DNA of 40,325 bases from an uncultured Lachnospiraceae bacterium (GTDB lineage: Bacteria; Bacillota; Clostridia; Lachnospirales; Lachnospiraceae), in contig CANRAZ010000018.1 in NCBI GenBank assembly GCA_947628705.1, forward strand, positions 1 through 40,325, written 5' to 3'. Numbering within the stretch: position 1 is the stretch's first letter; each line of letters begins with the position of its first letter. A program made the translations under genes and the position numbers. A model generated the notes under the pieces. That model saw only the letters and a program-made list of their open reading frames with translations. It had not been told where the DNA came from and made no database searches. Shown here piece after piece: positions 17,127-25,667 of the stretch.

Positions 17127-17996
17127 ATGAAAGGAATTATTTTAGCCGGTGGAGCCGGAACAAGACTTTACCCGCTTACAAAGGCAATTTCAAAACAGAT
17201 TATGCCGGTATATGACAAGCCAATGATCTATTATCCCCTGTCAACGCTGATGTTAGCAGGGATCCGTGAGGTACTGATAATTTCAACGCCAAGGGATTTA
17301 CCTGTTTTTGAAGACCTTTTAGGAACAGGAGAGCAGCTTGGCATGAGATTTGATTATGCTGTACAGGAGCAGCCGAGAGGACTGGCAGACGCTTTCCTTG
17401 TGGGAGAGAAATTTATTGGAAACGATAACGTGGCTTTGGTTTTAGGCGATAATATTTTTTACGGACAGAGCTTCTCAAGGGTGCTGAAAAATGTGGCAAT
17501 GAGGGAAAAGGGAGCGACTATTTTCGGTTATTACGTTAAAGATCCGAGAGAGTACGGCGTTGTAGAGTTTGATGAAAACGGTAAGGCGCTTTCAATAGAG
17601 GAAAAGCCTGAAAAACCTAAGTCAAATTATGCGGTTCCCGGTCTGTACTTTTACGACAATGATGTAGTTGATATAGCGAAAAACATTAAGCCTTCTGCAA
17701 GAGGAGAACTTGAAATTACCGCAGTCAACAATGAATATCTCAGAAGAGGGGAACTGCATGTTGAAACCTTGGGAAGAGGCTTCGCATGGTTGGATACAGG
17801 TAATCATGATATGCTCCTCGCTGCTGCGGATTTTGTTTCCGCTTTCCAGAAAAGACAGGGCTTGTATATCTCCTGCATTGAGGAAATTGCTTACAAGAGG
17901 GGCTTTATCGATGCAGACCAGCTTAAAAGTCTTGCCGAGCCTTTGATGAAGACGGAGTATGGGCAGTATCTTATGGATGTTGCAAATGGCTTGTAA
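17127..17996 (+). CDS. rfbA: Glucose-1-phosphate thymidylyltransferase
   Basis: It makes dTDP-glucose from glucose-1-phosphate and dTTP, the entry step of dTDP-rhamnose synthesis. The 289-residue protein is full length. It begins with the signature [18 protein letters not shown] and continues with [40 protein letters not shown] and the C-terminal AWLDTGNHD motif are also present. TTGGAGG precedes the ATG. Together with rfbC it forms a two-gene unit with its own promoter and terminator. Confidence 0.97.
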   Translation: MKGIILAGGAGTRLYPLTKAISKQIMPVYDKPMIYYPLSTLMLAGIREVLIISTPRDLPVFEDLLGTGEQLGMRFDYAVQEQPRGLADAFLVGEKFIGNDNVALVLGDNIFYGQSFSRVLKNVAMREKGATIFGYYVKDPREYGVVEFDENGKALSIEEKPEKPKSNYAVPGLYFYDNDVVDIAKNIKPSARGELEITAVNNEYLRRGELHVETLGRGFAWLDTGNHDMLLAAADFVSAFQKRQGLYISCIEEIAYKRGFIDADQLKSLAEPLMKTEYGQYLMDVANGL

Positions 17997-18073
17997 CATT
18001 TTGATAAAAGCATAAATAAATCTTTCTGGCTTAGAAAAACAGAAAGGGTAGAAATTTGTCATAGGAGTTTAAT

Positions 18074-18643
18074 ATGGGAAAAATAAGCGTTGAAACATGT
18101 GAAATTGAAGGATTAAAGGTTATCACTCCTGCCGTGTTCGGTGATGAACGCGGATATTTTATGGAAACCTACAATTACAATGATTATAAGGCAGCCGGAA
18201 TTGATATGGAATTTGTTCAGGATAACCAATCAAGCTCAAAAAAAGGCGTGCTGAGAGGACTTCATTTTCAGATAAATTATCCTCAGGACAAGCTTGTAAG
18301 AGTGGTCAGCGGTGAAGTCTTTGACGTTGCCGTGGACTTGAGAGAAGGCTCAAAAACATACGGAAAGTGGCATGGAGTCATTCTTTCAGCTGAAAATAAA
18401 AAGCAGTTTTTCATTCCTAAAAATTTCGCGCATGGCTTCGTAGTTTTATCGGATTCTGCGGAATTTGCGTATAAATGCACGGATTTTTATCATCCAAATG
18501 ATGAGGGCGGATTAAAGTGGGATGATCCTGAAATAGGAATTGAATGGCCGATGCCTGAGGGAATGTCAAAAGAAGACCTGATTATATCCGATAAAGATAA
18601 AAAATGGAACGGCATCAGGCAGTTTGTTCCAAAGAAAAATTAG
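18074..18643 (+). CDS. rfbC: dTDP-4-dehydrorhamnose 3,5-epimerase
   Basis: It epimerises dTDP-4-dehydro-6-deoxyglucose at C3 and C5 before reduction by RfbD. The 189-residue protein has the expected cupin length and motifs: FGDERGYFMETYN, the catalytic histidine region RGLHFQ (61-66), VFDVAVDLR, FFIPKNFAHGFVVLSD and WDDPEIGIEWP. It completes the four-enzyme dTDP-L-rhamnose set in this locus. A terminator follows 16 bases after the stop codon. Confidence 0.97.
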   Translation: MGKISVETCEIEGLKVITPAVFGDERGYFMETYNYNDYKAAGIDMEFVQDNQSSSKKGVLRGLHFQINYPQDKLVRVVSGEVFDVAVDLREGSKTYGKWHGVILSAENKKQFFIPKNFAHGFVVLSDSAEFAYKCTDFYHPNDEGGLKWDDPEIGIEWPMPEGMSKEDLIISDKDKKWNGIRQFVPKKN

Positions 18644-18659
18644 ATGTTCTGTAAAAATT

Positions 18660-18688
18660 GAAAGCCGGTGTAAACTCGGCTTTCTTTT
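18660..18688 (+). terminator. Rho-independent terminator after rfbC
   Basis: GAAAGCCG (18660-18667) pairs with CGGCTTTC (18677-18684) across a nine-base loop, and TTTT follows. It marks the 3' end of the rhamnose/glycopolymer locus. Confidence 0.85.
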
Positions 18689-18726
18689 ATAAATGGCAGA
18701 TAAAAATGCTTGTGGGAGAATGAATT

Positions 18727-19653
18727 ATGATAGACATACTCATGGCTGTATACAATGGCGAAAAGTATCTGAGTCAGCAGATTGATTCAATACTTAACCA
18801 ATCCTTCCATGATTGGCGGCTTTTGATACGTGATGACGGTTCGAGCGATTCAACAGCAGGGATAATTGCTTTATATGCGGACAGGCACTCTGAAAAAATA
18901 AGGCTTGTTTATTCAAAATCCGATAAAAAGGGCGCAAAATATAATTTTTTTGAGCTCATTAAGGCGTCGGATTCAGAGTATGTTATGCTTGCGGATCAGG
19001 ATGATGTGTGGGAAAAGGATAAGGTAAAAAAGGCATATGAGCATATCAGAAAAGCGGAAAAGAAAACAGGACAGAATAAGCCTGTACTCTGTCACAGCGA
19101 TTTAAAGGTAGCTGACAGAGATTTGAAAATAATAAATCCGTCCATGTTTGAGATGCAGAAGCTTGATCCTGCAAAAAGACAGTTTAAGGACTATTTGGTT
19201 CAGAACAACGTGACAGGCTGTACGGTTATTTTTAACAGAGCGCTTGCGTCAATGACAAAGAAAATGCCGGAGGAAGCTATAATGCACGACTGGTGGCTTG
19301 CTCTTGAGGCGGCGGCTTTTGGACGGGTTTTTTTTATGAAAGATTCAGATATACTTTACCGTCAGCATGGAAACAATACCGAAGGGGCAAAAAATCTCAG
19401 GAGCACAAAGTATCTTATAAAAAAGCTTTTTAATAAAACACAGGTAAGACAAACCTTGGAGAATACTTACAGACAGGCGGAAGCCTTTTTTAATGAATAT
19501 GAGGATTCTCTTGATAATGAATTTAAAGAAGTTGTGAAGGCTTACTTATCAATTAGAGAGGCTCCAAAGCTGAAAAAGTACATGATTATGAAAAAATACG
19601 GTTTTATGAAATCAGGTTTTGTCAGAAGGCTTGGATATATTTTGTTTGTGTAA
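18727..19653 (+). CDS. GT2-family glycosyltransferase (rhamnosyltransferase-like)
   Basis: The 308-residue enzyme has a GT-A fold. The start is IDILMAVYNGEKYLSQQIDS, the nucleotide-binding RDDGSSDST lies at 35-43, the metal-binding DQDDVW at 90-95, and the HDWW motif at 187-190. HDWW and the RQHGNN segment are typical of the subgroup that includes many rhamnosyl- and galactosyltransferases of cell-wall polysaccharides. It lies just beyond the rfbC terminator, so it is either in a separate unit or reached by read-through. A role in the same polymer is plausible. GGGAGAA precedes the ATG. Confidence 0.87.
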   Translation: MIDILMAVYNGEKYLSQQIDSILNQSFHDWRLLIRDDGSSDSTAGIIALYADRHSEKIRLVYSKSDKKGAKYNFFELIKASDSEYVMLADQDDVWEKDKVKKAYEHIRKAEKKTGQNKPVLCHSDLKVADRDLKIINPSMFEMQKLDPAKRQFKDYLVQNNVTGCTVIFNRALASMTKKMPEEAIMHDWWLALEAAAFGRVFFMKDSDILYRQHGNNTEGAKNLRSTKYLIKKLFNKTQVRQTLENTYRQAEAFFNEYEDSLDNEFKEVVKAYLSIREAPKLKKYMIMKKYGFMKSGFVRRLGYILFV

Positions 19654-19678
19654 GAAATAAAAATGGGAGAAAGACGGT

Positions 19679-20809
19679 TTGAAAAGGTTTAAGGAAATAT
19701 TTAAGAGGCACAAAATAGTAAGAGTTTTGGCAGTGACGTTTCTGATTATTGCAGCGACGGCGGCAGCCGTGATTCTGTTTTTAACTTTAAATCCTGCATT
19801 TGGAGGAAGGCCGTCAAAAGAAGATATGAAGGATTACGAAAAGCGCGCCGATAATTATGTGGACGGGAAATTTATTTACCCGTCAGAGTATGAGGAAGCA
19901 GGTCTGTCAGAAAATATAATTGTTTCGGAAAAGAAAACAAGGCCTGAGGATAAGCTTCCGTCTTTGACACCGTCCTTTAGCGAAAAGCCTGATATAAGTG
20001 ATTTTACCGTGACTTGGTACGGTCACTCGACCCTGCTTATACAGATGCATGGGCTCAATATTCTTGTGGATCCGGTTTTCAGCAAGAGGACGTCTCCGGT
20101 ATCCTTTGTGGGGCCTAAACGCTTTGGGGAGCTGCCGGGAGATATAGATTCCCTGCCTCACATTGATGTTTTGCTTCTTTCCCATGACCATTACGACCAT
20201 CTGGATATGGCGTCGATAAAGAGGCTTGATGAAAAAACCGACAGGTATATTGTGCCGCTGGGAGTGGAAAAGCATCTAAAACGCTGGGGAGTCTCCTCGG
20301 ATAAAATAACAAATATGGCATGGTGGGAAGAAACAGAAGTAAGCGGTCTTACCTTTGGCTGTACTCCTGCCAGACATTTTTCAAACAGGAGCATAAACGA
20401 CAGCGGGAGAACGCTTTTCTGCTCATGGGTTTTAAAGGACGAGTACAATAAGGTATATGAGAGCGGAGACACGGGCTATGGCGGACATTTTAAGGCAGTC
20501 CATGATAAATACGGCGATTTTGATTTTGTAATGACCGACTGTGCGCAGTTTAATGAGAACTGGCATAATGTTCATATGTACCCTGAGGAAGCGGCAATGG
20601 CTTGTGAGACCTTGGGGGCAGGGGTTGCCATGCCCATTCATTGGGGAGCCTTTGTGCTTTCTTCACATCCGTGGGACGACCCGCCGGAACGCTTCACGGC
20701 GGCAGCGGAGGAAAAGGGAATTGAAGTTGTAACTCCAAGGCTTGGAGAAACATTTAAACTTGAAAGCTATACAGACTATCAGAACAGATGGTGGAGAGAA
20801 GTGAAATGA
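19679..20809 (+). CDS. Membrane-anchored metallo-beta-lactamase-fold hydrolase (UlaG/NAPE-PLD-like)
   Basis: The 376-residue protein has a basic N-terminus, a membrane segment at about 15-37 and a linker rich in charged residues. From residue ~110 onward it carries a metallo-beta-lactamase domain. The metal-binding motif is SHDHYDHLD (168-176, giving His169, His171, Asp173, His174). Further ligands are expected in TPARHFSNR, YESGDTGYG and PIHWGAF. The wording TWYGHSTLLIQ and ILVDPVFSKR places it with NAPE-phospholipase D-like and UlaG-like hydrolases. The start is TTG 19679, with GGGAG (19665-19669) nine bases upstream. Substrate unknown; a phosphodiester or lactone is possible. The active site probably faces outside. 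Confidence 0.88.
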   Translation: MKRFKEIFKRHKIVRVLAVTFLIIAATAAAVILFLTLNPAFGGRPSKEDMKDYEKRADNYVDGKFIYPSEYEEAGLSENIIVSEKKTRPEDKLPSLTPSFSEKPDISDFTVTWYGHSTLLIQMHGLNILVDPVFSKRTSPVSFVGPKRFGELPGDIDSLPHIDVLLLSHDHYDHLDMASIKRLDEKTDRYIVPLGVEKHLKRWGVSSDKITNMAWWEETEVSGLTFGCTPARHFSNRSINDSGRTLFCSWVLKDEYNKVYESGDTGYGGHFKAVHDKYGDFDFVMTDCAQFNENWHNVHMYPEEAAMACETLGAGVAMPIHWGAFVLSSHPWDDPPERFTAAAEEKGIEVVTPRLGETFKLESYTDYQNRWWREVK

Positions 20810-20826
20810 TTTGAGGAGCGCTTGAA

Positions 20827-21348
20827 ATGGCAGATATATTTTTTTACGAAAGTCCTATCGGTATGCTTAAATTAAGCGCAGAGGACGGATTTATCACAGG
20901 ATTGGAAATGTGCGGCGATACGGAAAATGCTGCGGCAACGTTAACGGAAACGGAAGGCGGACCGACGGAGAATGACAAAGCCCGAAACAGGAGCGTGCTT
21001 CAGGAGGCTGTCAGTCAGATGGATGAGTACTTCGCAGGTAAAAGAAGGAAATTCGAGCTTAAAATAAAATTCAGCGGCACAGAGTTTCAGAAGAAGGTTT
21101 GGCAGGCGCTTCGTGAAATACCTTACGGCGAAACAAGGAGCTATGAGGATATAGCAATTGCAGCCGGCGATAAAAAGGCAGTGCGTGCCGTAGGACAGGC
21201 CAATAAAAGGAATCCGATAATGATAATTGCGCCCTGCCATAGGGTGATAAATAAAAACGGCAGTCTCGGAGGCTTTGCAGGAGGCCTCGATGCTAAAAGG
21301 TATTTGCTGGAGCTGGAAAGGGAGCATTGCTCCCATAGAACAGATTGA
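20827..21348 (+). CDS. ogt: Methylated-DNA-protein-cysteine methyltransferase
   Basis: It repairs O6-alkylguanine by transferring the alkyl group to its own cysteine. The 173-residue protein has the family length. The active site IIAPCHRVI places the acceptor at Cys137. The DNA-binding helix region FQKKVWQALREIPYGETRSYEDIA and the end GSLGGFAGGLDAKRYLLELE are typical. It is 17 bases behind the metallo-hydrolase gene and probably cotranscribed with it. Its last 56 bases overlap a convergent gene on the other strand. Confidence 0.95.
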   Translation: MADIFFYESPIGMLKLSAEDGFITGLEMCGDTENAAATLTETEGGPTENDKARNRSVLQEAVSQMDEYFAGKRRKFELKIKFSGTEFQKKVWQALREIPYGETRSYEDIAIAAGDKKAVRAVGQANKRNPIMIIAPCHRVINKNGSLGGFAGGLDAKRYLLELEREHCSHRTD

Positions 21349-21955
21349 CTACGTTTGTGTTCAGCTCAAGAATTTTATAGTTAATATCAACTGCATTTGG
21401 ATTTCTTTCTATTAGTTCCCCGTTCATGGAATTGCCGCATAAGAAGTGCTCTGCTTCCTCTCTGTTTTCAGTGGTACAGCGTGTGAAATATTCAATGTTT
21501 TGCGCCATTTCGGTAAGCTCCTCCGTGTTATTGGTAAGTTCTGTAAAAGAAGGTCTGTTTTCCTCTCCGCTGCAAAGGAAATCGTATAAATCCTCTGCTT
21601 CATTTAAATTTAATGCCTGCTCGGACGCAAAAAACTGGAAGATTATTCCGCATGCTTCGGGATTTTGGAAACGGGGATGCATTATATTAAGATCGTAATT
21701 GCTTTTTATGTATTCCGAAACCGTATTTTTCTTTGCTTCAAGCTGTTTAAGCTGAATATCGATTTTTCCGTACTGCTCTTTAAAATATGCGCTGCTTTTT
21801 GTACCGCATGAATATTTTATATGCTTCTTTGCGAGTACCAATGATTGCGCTCTGGCGTCAATCCTGTTGTGCAGCTTGTCTAAAAGCAGTATATCAAAAA
21901 GGTGCAGCTTTATGCTCTCAATACTTAATAAATTTGAACGGTCGATATCATACAT
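21293..21955 (-). CDS. Hypothetical protein, 220 residues, unknown function
   Basis: I do not recognise this protein. The frame is open from 22021, but ATG 21955 is the likely start: GGAGAGAG lies just upstream, and a promoter at 21993-22021 would place the transcript start inside the longer reading. The protein is soluble-looking and Asn/Glu/Leu-rich with no membrane segment. The N-terminal half (about 1-90) is helical and charged, with a possible short coiled coil near residues 60-85. It contains several cysteines but no metal-binding pattern I can name. Its 3' end overlaps ogt by 56 bases in a tail-to-tail arrangement. Confidence 0.7.
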   Translation of the reverse strand: MYDIDRSNLLSIESIKLHLFDILLLDKLHNRIDARAQSLVLAKKHIKYSCGTKSSAYFKEQYGKIDIQLKQLEAKKNTVSEYIKSNYDLNIMHPRFQNPEACGIIFQFFASEQALNLNEAEDLYDFLCSGEENRPSFTELTNNTEELTEMAQNIEYFTRCTTENREEAEHFLCGNSMNGELIERNPNAVDINYKILELNTNVVNLFYGSNAPFPAPANTF

Positions 21956-21992
21956 TATTTCTCTCTCCGATAAAAAAATTTTCATAATAAAA

Positions 21993-22021
21993 ATCGTAAA
22001 ACACACGGATTTAAAAGTCAA
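21993..22021 (-). promoter_or_regulatory. Promoter for the 220-residue hypothetical gene
   Basis: Read on the minus strand, TTGACT (22021-22016) and TACGAT (21998-21993) are separated by 17 bases. The expected transcript start is just upstream of the GGAGAGAG ribosome site of the gene at 21955. Confidence 0.65.
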
Positions 22022-22130
22022 TTACCGTGGAGAAGACTAAAAGAAAACCGTAATACGCTTTCCGTCTTAGGTGTGGCGATTGCGACTTTTTTTAACACAA
22101 TTACAATTATTTCTGCAAAAACAAATTGAG

Positions 22131-22159
22131 TTGCAATAAACAGAAAGTGGTGCTATACT
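22131..22159 (+). promoter_or_regulatory. Promoter of the porCDAB operon
   Basis: TTGCAA (22131-22136) and TATACT (22154-22159) are 17 bases apart. The expected transcript start near 22166 leaves a leader of about 110 bases before porC. Confidence 0.75.
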
Positions 22160-22202
22160 TATGCGGTGGCTGGATTTACAGAGGCTTTAATAAATACGAA
22201 GG

Positions 22203-22226
22203 GCTCCTTTTATTAAGAAAAGGGGC
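22203..22226 (+). promoter_or_regulatory. 5' leader hairpin before porC
   Basis: GCTCCTTTT (22203-22211) and AAAAGGGGC (22218-22226) form a nine-base-pair stem, including one G-U pair, with a six-base loop ATTAAG. No U-run follows, so it is not a standard terminator. It might protect the 5' end or bind a regulator. Confidence 0.5.
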
Positions 22227-22277
22227 GTTGAAATGTTTGCAGTCTGCGCTAAAAGGACTGCAAGGAGGAAAATCGGT

Positions 22278-22853
22278 TTGAAAAATACAGTTGAAATCAG
22301 ATGGCACGGAAGAGGCGGACAGGGTGCTAAAACGGCAGCGCTTCTGCTTGCGGACGTGTGCTTTAAAAACGGAAAACATATACAGGGCTTTCCGGAGTAC
22401 GGGCCTGAGAGAATGGGAGCTCCGATAACGGCTTATAACCGTATCAGCGATGATGAGCTCAGAGTACATTCAAACATATATGACCCTGATTTTGTAGTTG
22501 TGGTCGATGAGACATTGCTTGAAGCGATTGATGTTACCGCCGGACTTAATCCTGAAGGAGCGATTGTTATAAACACAACAAAAAGCAAGGAAGAGATTGC
22601 AAAGCATTTAAACGGTTACGCCGGTAAGGTTTACACGTTAGATGCGAGAAAAATCTCAGAAGATGCTCTCGGAAAATATTTCCCGAATTCTCCTATGCTT
22701 GCAGCGATAGTTGCCGTAAGCGGCGTTATGGACAGAGACACGTTCCTTTCGCAGATGAAGGAGTCCTATCAGCATAAGTTCGCAAAAAAGCCGGAGGTTA
22801 TTGACGGGAATATGAAGGCTCTTCAGGTGGCGTTTGACGAGGTGAAGCCGTAG
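22278..22853 (+). CDS. porC: Pyruvate (2-oxoacid):ferredoxin oxidoreductase, gamma subunit
   Basis: The gamma subunit of a four-subunit 2-oxoacid:ferredoxin oxidoreductase, which oxidatively decarboxylates pyruvate (or a related acid) to acyl-CoA with ferredoxin as acceptor. The start VEIRWHGRGGQGAKTAA and FPEYGPERMGAPITAYNRI are diagnostic. TTG 22278 is chosen because AAGGAGG (22262-22268) lies nine bases upstream and the resulting N-terminus fits the family; the in-frame ATG at 22233 would add 15 residues unlike the family. The protein is 191 residues. It is the first gene of the order gamma-delta-alpha-beta. Confidence 0.93.
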   Translation: MKNTVEIRWHGRGGQGAKTAALLLADVCFKNGKHIQGFPEYGPERMGAPITAYNRISDDELRVHSNIYDPDFVVVVDETLLEAIDVTAGLNPEGAIVINTTKSKEEIAKHLNGYAGKVYTLDARKISEDALGKYFPNSPMLAAIVAVSGVMDRDTFLSQMKESYQHKFAKKPEVIDGNMKALQVAFDEVKP

Positions 22854-22923
22854 GGCTTTTGACGGTTTTATCAAGCGGAGCCGCAGGAACGAGGGCTTTT
22901 AGCGTTTTTATTGGAGGATTAAA

Positions 22924-23238
22924 ATGGCAAATAATAAACCCACGGATATATCAAAAATAACTGAGAAGAGCCCTTGGCAGGAGCTTACTCTTGGCAACCA
23001 GATTTACGGGCCGGCTACTTCAAAGCTGTTTAACACAGGCGAGTGGAGGACGAGCACTCCGAAGATTGATTGGGAAAAATGCAGACAGTGTCTTTTGTGC
23101 GTCCCTGTCTGCCCGGACTCAAGCATTCCGGTAAAGGACAGCAAGCGTCTTGATTTTGATTATGACCACTGCAAGGGCTGCGGAATCTGCGTAAAGGCAT
23201 GTCCGTTCGGCGCACTTGTTATGGAACATCACATCTAA
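22924..23238 (+). CDS. porD: Pyruvate:ferredoxin oxidoreductase, delta (2[4Fe-4S]) subunit
   Basis: The 104-residue protein is the ferredoxin-like delta subunit. It carries two [4Fe-4S] binding motifs, CRQCLLCVPVCP and CKGCGICVKACP, preceded by the N-terminal region WRTSTPKIDWEKC typical of PorD. It passes electrons from the TPP site in PorB to external ferredoxin. TTGGAGG precedes the ATG. It lies 70 bases after porC. Confidence 0.95.
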   Translation: MANNKPTDISKITEKSPWQELTLGNQIYGPATSKLFNTGEWRTSTPKIDWEKCRQCLLCVPVCPDSSIPVKDSKRLDFDYDHCKGCGICVKACPFGALVMEHHI

Positions 23239-23358
23239 GATAATGAAGGCGGTCAAGGCATTTAGGCTGTTTAAATAATTAACGGTACATAATCGGTTTT
23301 TTTCTTGAAAAGGACTAAACTGTTTTGACAGCGAAGGCTGTCTGGAAAAGAGGAAAAG

Positions 23359-24552
23359 ATGAGTATAAAAGAAAGACTGTCGGGCAATGAAGCGGTTGCC
23401 TATGCAATAAAACAGATAAATCCGGACGTAATGCCGGCGTTTCCGATTACTCCTTCTACGGAGATACCGCAGCTCGTGGCAAATTATATCGCGAACGGGC
23501 AGATTGACACGGAGTTTATTCCGGTTGAAAGCGAACACAGTGCGATGAGCGCGGCAATAGGAGCATCGGCAGCGGGAGCAAGGGCTCTCACCGCCACCTC
23601 CTCATGCGGCATGGCGCTTATGTGGGAGCTTCTCTATGTGGCTGCTTCCAACAGGCTTCCGATTGCGCTTGCGCTTGTAAACAGGGCGCTTACGGGTCCG
23701 ATCAATATCAACTGTGACCATTCGGACAGTATGGGAGCAAAGGACGCAGGCTGGATTCAGATATATGCGGAAAATAATCAGGAGGTTTATGATAACTTCC
23801 TTCAGGCATTCAGGATTTCGGAACATAAGGACGTAATGCTCCCGATTATGGTCTGTCAGGACGGATTCATTACCAGCCATGCGCTTGCAAACATCGAGCT
23901 TGTTGAGGACGAAAGGGTAAAGGCTTTTGTTGGCGAGTATCAGCCTGAAAACTTTCTTTTAAACGAACAGATGCCGATGGCGGTAGGTCCTTATGCGGTG
24001 TCGAATTACTACATGGAATCGCACAGAGCTCAGGTTGAAGCAATGGAAAACGCAAAGCAGGTGATTCTTGATGTGGCTGCGGAATTTGAAAAAATCTCAG
24101 GAAGGAAATACGGCTTTTTCGAAAGCTACAGACTGGATGATGCTGATTATGCCGTAGTTATAATAGGCTCCGCCGCAGGAACAACCAAGGATGCGGTAGA
24201 CGAACTCAGGGAAGAGGGAATTAAGGCAGGTCTGCTTAAGCTGCGCGTGTTCAGACCCTTCCCGGCGGATGAGATCGCAGAGGCGCTTAAGGGCAAAAAG
24301 GCTGTGGCAATTCTGGACAGAAGCGAAACGTTCTCGACCCAAGGCGGTCCGTTAACCTCTGAGGTTTGCGCCGCGCTTTACAAAAGGGGCGTGAATGTCA
24401 GAGCGTTTTCCTATATCTACGGACTGGGCGGACGTGATTATACTGTTGAGGACGCAAAAGAGGTTTATTACACGGTTAAAAAAGCGACTGAAAGCGGCGA
24501 ACAGCTTTCCGAGCCTGTTTATATCGGACTTAGAAGCAGAGAAGATGACTGA
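23359..24552 (+). CDS. porA: Pyruvate:ferredoxin oxidoreductase, alpha subunit
   Basis: The 397-residue alpha subunit contains the family's pyrimidine-binding domain: GNEAVAYAIKQINPDVMPAFPITPSTEI, the EPVESEHSA-like VESEHSAMSAAIGASAAGAR, and TATSSCGMALMWELLYVAASNRLPI. The second half (IIGSAAGTTKDAVDEL, LKLRVFRPFP, ILDRSETFSTQGGPL) is the transketolase-C-like domain that contacts CoA. It works with PorB as the catalytic core. The length and motifs match PorA of pyruvate synthase; 2-oxoisovalerate oxidoreductase is the main alternative and cannot be excluded from sequence reading alone. Confidence 0.94.
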   Translation: MSIKERLSGNEAVAYAIKQINPDVMPAFPITPSTEIPQLVANYIANGQIDTEFIPVESEHSAMSAAIGASAAGARALTATSSCGMALMWELLYVAASNRLPIALALVNRALTGPININCDHSDSMGAKDAGWIQIYAENNQEVYDNFLQAFRISEHKDVMLPIMVCQDGFITSHALANIELVEDERVKAFVGEYQPENFLLNEQMPMAVGPYAVSNYYMESHRAQVEAMENAKQVILDVAAEFEKISGRKYGFFESYRLDDADYAVVIIGSAAGTTKDAVDELREEGIKAGLLKLRVFRPFPADEIAEALKGKKAVAILDRSETFSTQGGPLTSEVCAALYKRGVNVRAFSYIYGLGGRDYTVEDAKEVYYTVKKATESGEQLSEPVYIGLRSREDD

Positions 24553-24610
24553 AGGAATTTCGATTGATTTTGAGTTTGACAGGCATTTTTGATGCCGTTT
24601 GGAGGTAGAT

Positions 24611-25558
24611 ATGTCAGTGAACGCATATAATTTTAAAGAAACAATGAACAAGCCGGAGCGTCTTGCGCCGGGACATAGAATGTGTGCAGGCTGCGGCGGA
24701 ACGATAGCTGTAAGAAGCGTTCTGCGCGCCCTCCATGAAGGAGATAAGGCTGTAATAGGCAACGCAACAGGCTGCCTTGAGGTTTCAACCTTTATGTACC
24801 CGTACACAGCCTACGAGGACAGCTTCATACACAACGCCTTTGAAAATGCAGGCGCAACCATTTCAGGCGTTGAAACGGCGTATAATGTCCTTAAAAGAAA
24901 GGGAAAGATTGAAGGCACCTATAAATTTATTACCTTCGGCGGCGACGGCGGCACCTATGATATAGGTCTTCAGTCGCTTTCGGGAGCGATGGAAAGGAAT
25001 CACGACTTTGTGTATGTGTGCTATGATAACGGCGCCTACATGAATACGGGCGTTCAGCGTTCTTCCGCAACGCCGATGTATGCAGACACGACGACAACTC
25101 CTGTCGGCACGAAAAGCGTGGGTAAAATGCAGAACCGTAAGGATTTGGCGTCGATCATAGCCGACCATGATGTTCCTTATGTTGCACAGACGACGCTTTT
25201 GGGTAATTTTAAGGACATCTATACTAAATCAGAAAAGGCGATTTATACAGAGGGCGCATGCTTCCTCAATGTTATGGCTCCTTGCCCAAGAGGCTGGAAA
25301 TATCCGACAGAAGATATTATGGAGATCTGCAGGCTTGGCGTGGAAACCTGTTATTGGCCTTTATTTGAGGTGGATCACGGCAAATGGATACTTAACTATG
25401 AGCCGAAAAAGAAGCTTCCGATAGAAGATTTTCTCCGTCCGCAGGGACGTTTCAGGCACCTCTTTAAAAAGGGCAATGAGGAGCTTATTGAGCAGTTCCA
25501 GTCTGAGGTCGACAGAAGATGGGAGGATTTGCTGTTTAAGTGCAGCAGAGACAGATGA
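24611..25558 (+). CDS. porB: Pyruvate:ferredoxin oxidoreductase, beta (TPP-binding) subunit
   Basis: The beta subunit binds thiamine diphosphate and one [4Fe-4S] cluster. Visible motifs are HRMCAGCGGTIAVRSVLRA (cluster and substrate region), GNATGCLEVSTF, the TPP/Mg motif GGDGGTYDIGLQSLSGA, and CYDNGAYMNTGVQRS. ATG 24611 is chosen over the in-frame TTG 24599 because GGAGG (24601-24605) precedes it. The protein is 315 residues, as expected. It ends the operon and a strong terminator follows. Confidence 0.95.
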   Translation: MSVNAYNFKETMNKPERLAPGHRMCAGCGGTIAVRSVLRALHEGDKAVIGNATGCLEVSTFMYPYTAYEDSFIHNAFENAGATISGVETAYNVLKRKGKIEGTYKFITFGGDGGTYDIGLQSLSGAMERNHDFVYVCYDNGAYMNTGVQRSSATPMYADTTTTPVGTKSVGKMQNRKDLASIIADHDVPYVAQTTLLGNFKDIYTKSEKAIYTEGACFLNVMAPCPRGWKYPTEDIMEICRLGVETCYWPLFEVDHGKWILNYEPKKKLPIEDFLRPQGRFRHLFKKGNEELIEQFQSEVDRRWEDLLFKCSRDR

Positions 25559-25575
25559 TTTAAAGCTAACATTAT

Positions 25576-25617
25576 CCGGCTGATTATTCACACTGATAAT
25601 CAGCCGGTATTTTTTTA
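25576..25617 (+). terminator. Terminator after porB
   Basis: CCGGCTGATTAT (25576-25587) and ATAATCAGCCGG (25596-25607) form a perfect 12-base-pair stem with an eight-base loop, followed by TATTTTTTT. It also separates the por operon from the convergent transporter operon. Confidence 0.95.
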
Positions 25618-25667
25618 GGAGGTTTTTTGCCGCCTTTGAGGCATTGATTTTCGGCAGATTGGTTTTA

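Noticed and set aside
22203-22226. por leader hairpin as a T-box or known riboswitch
   Set aside because: The leader is only about 110 bases and lacks a T-box sequence, an antiterminator pair and a terminator U-run.
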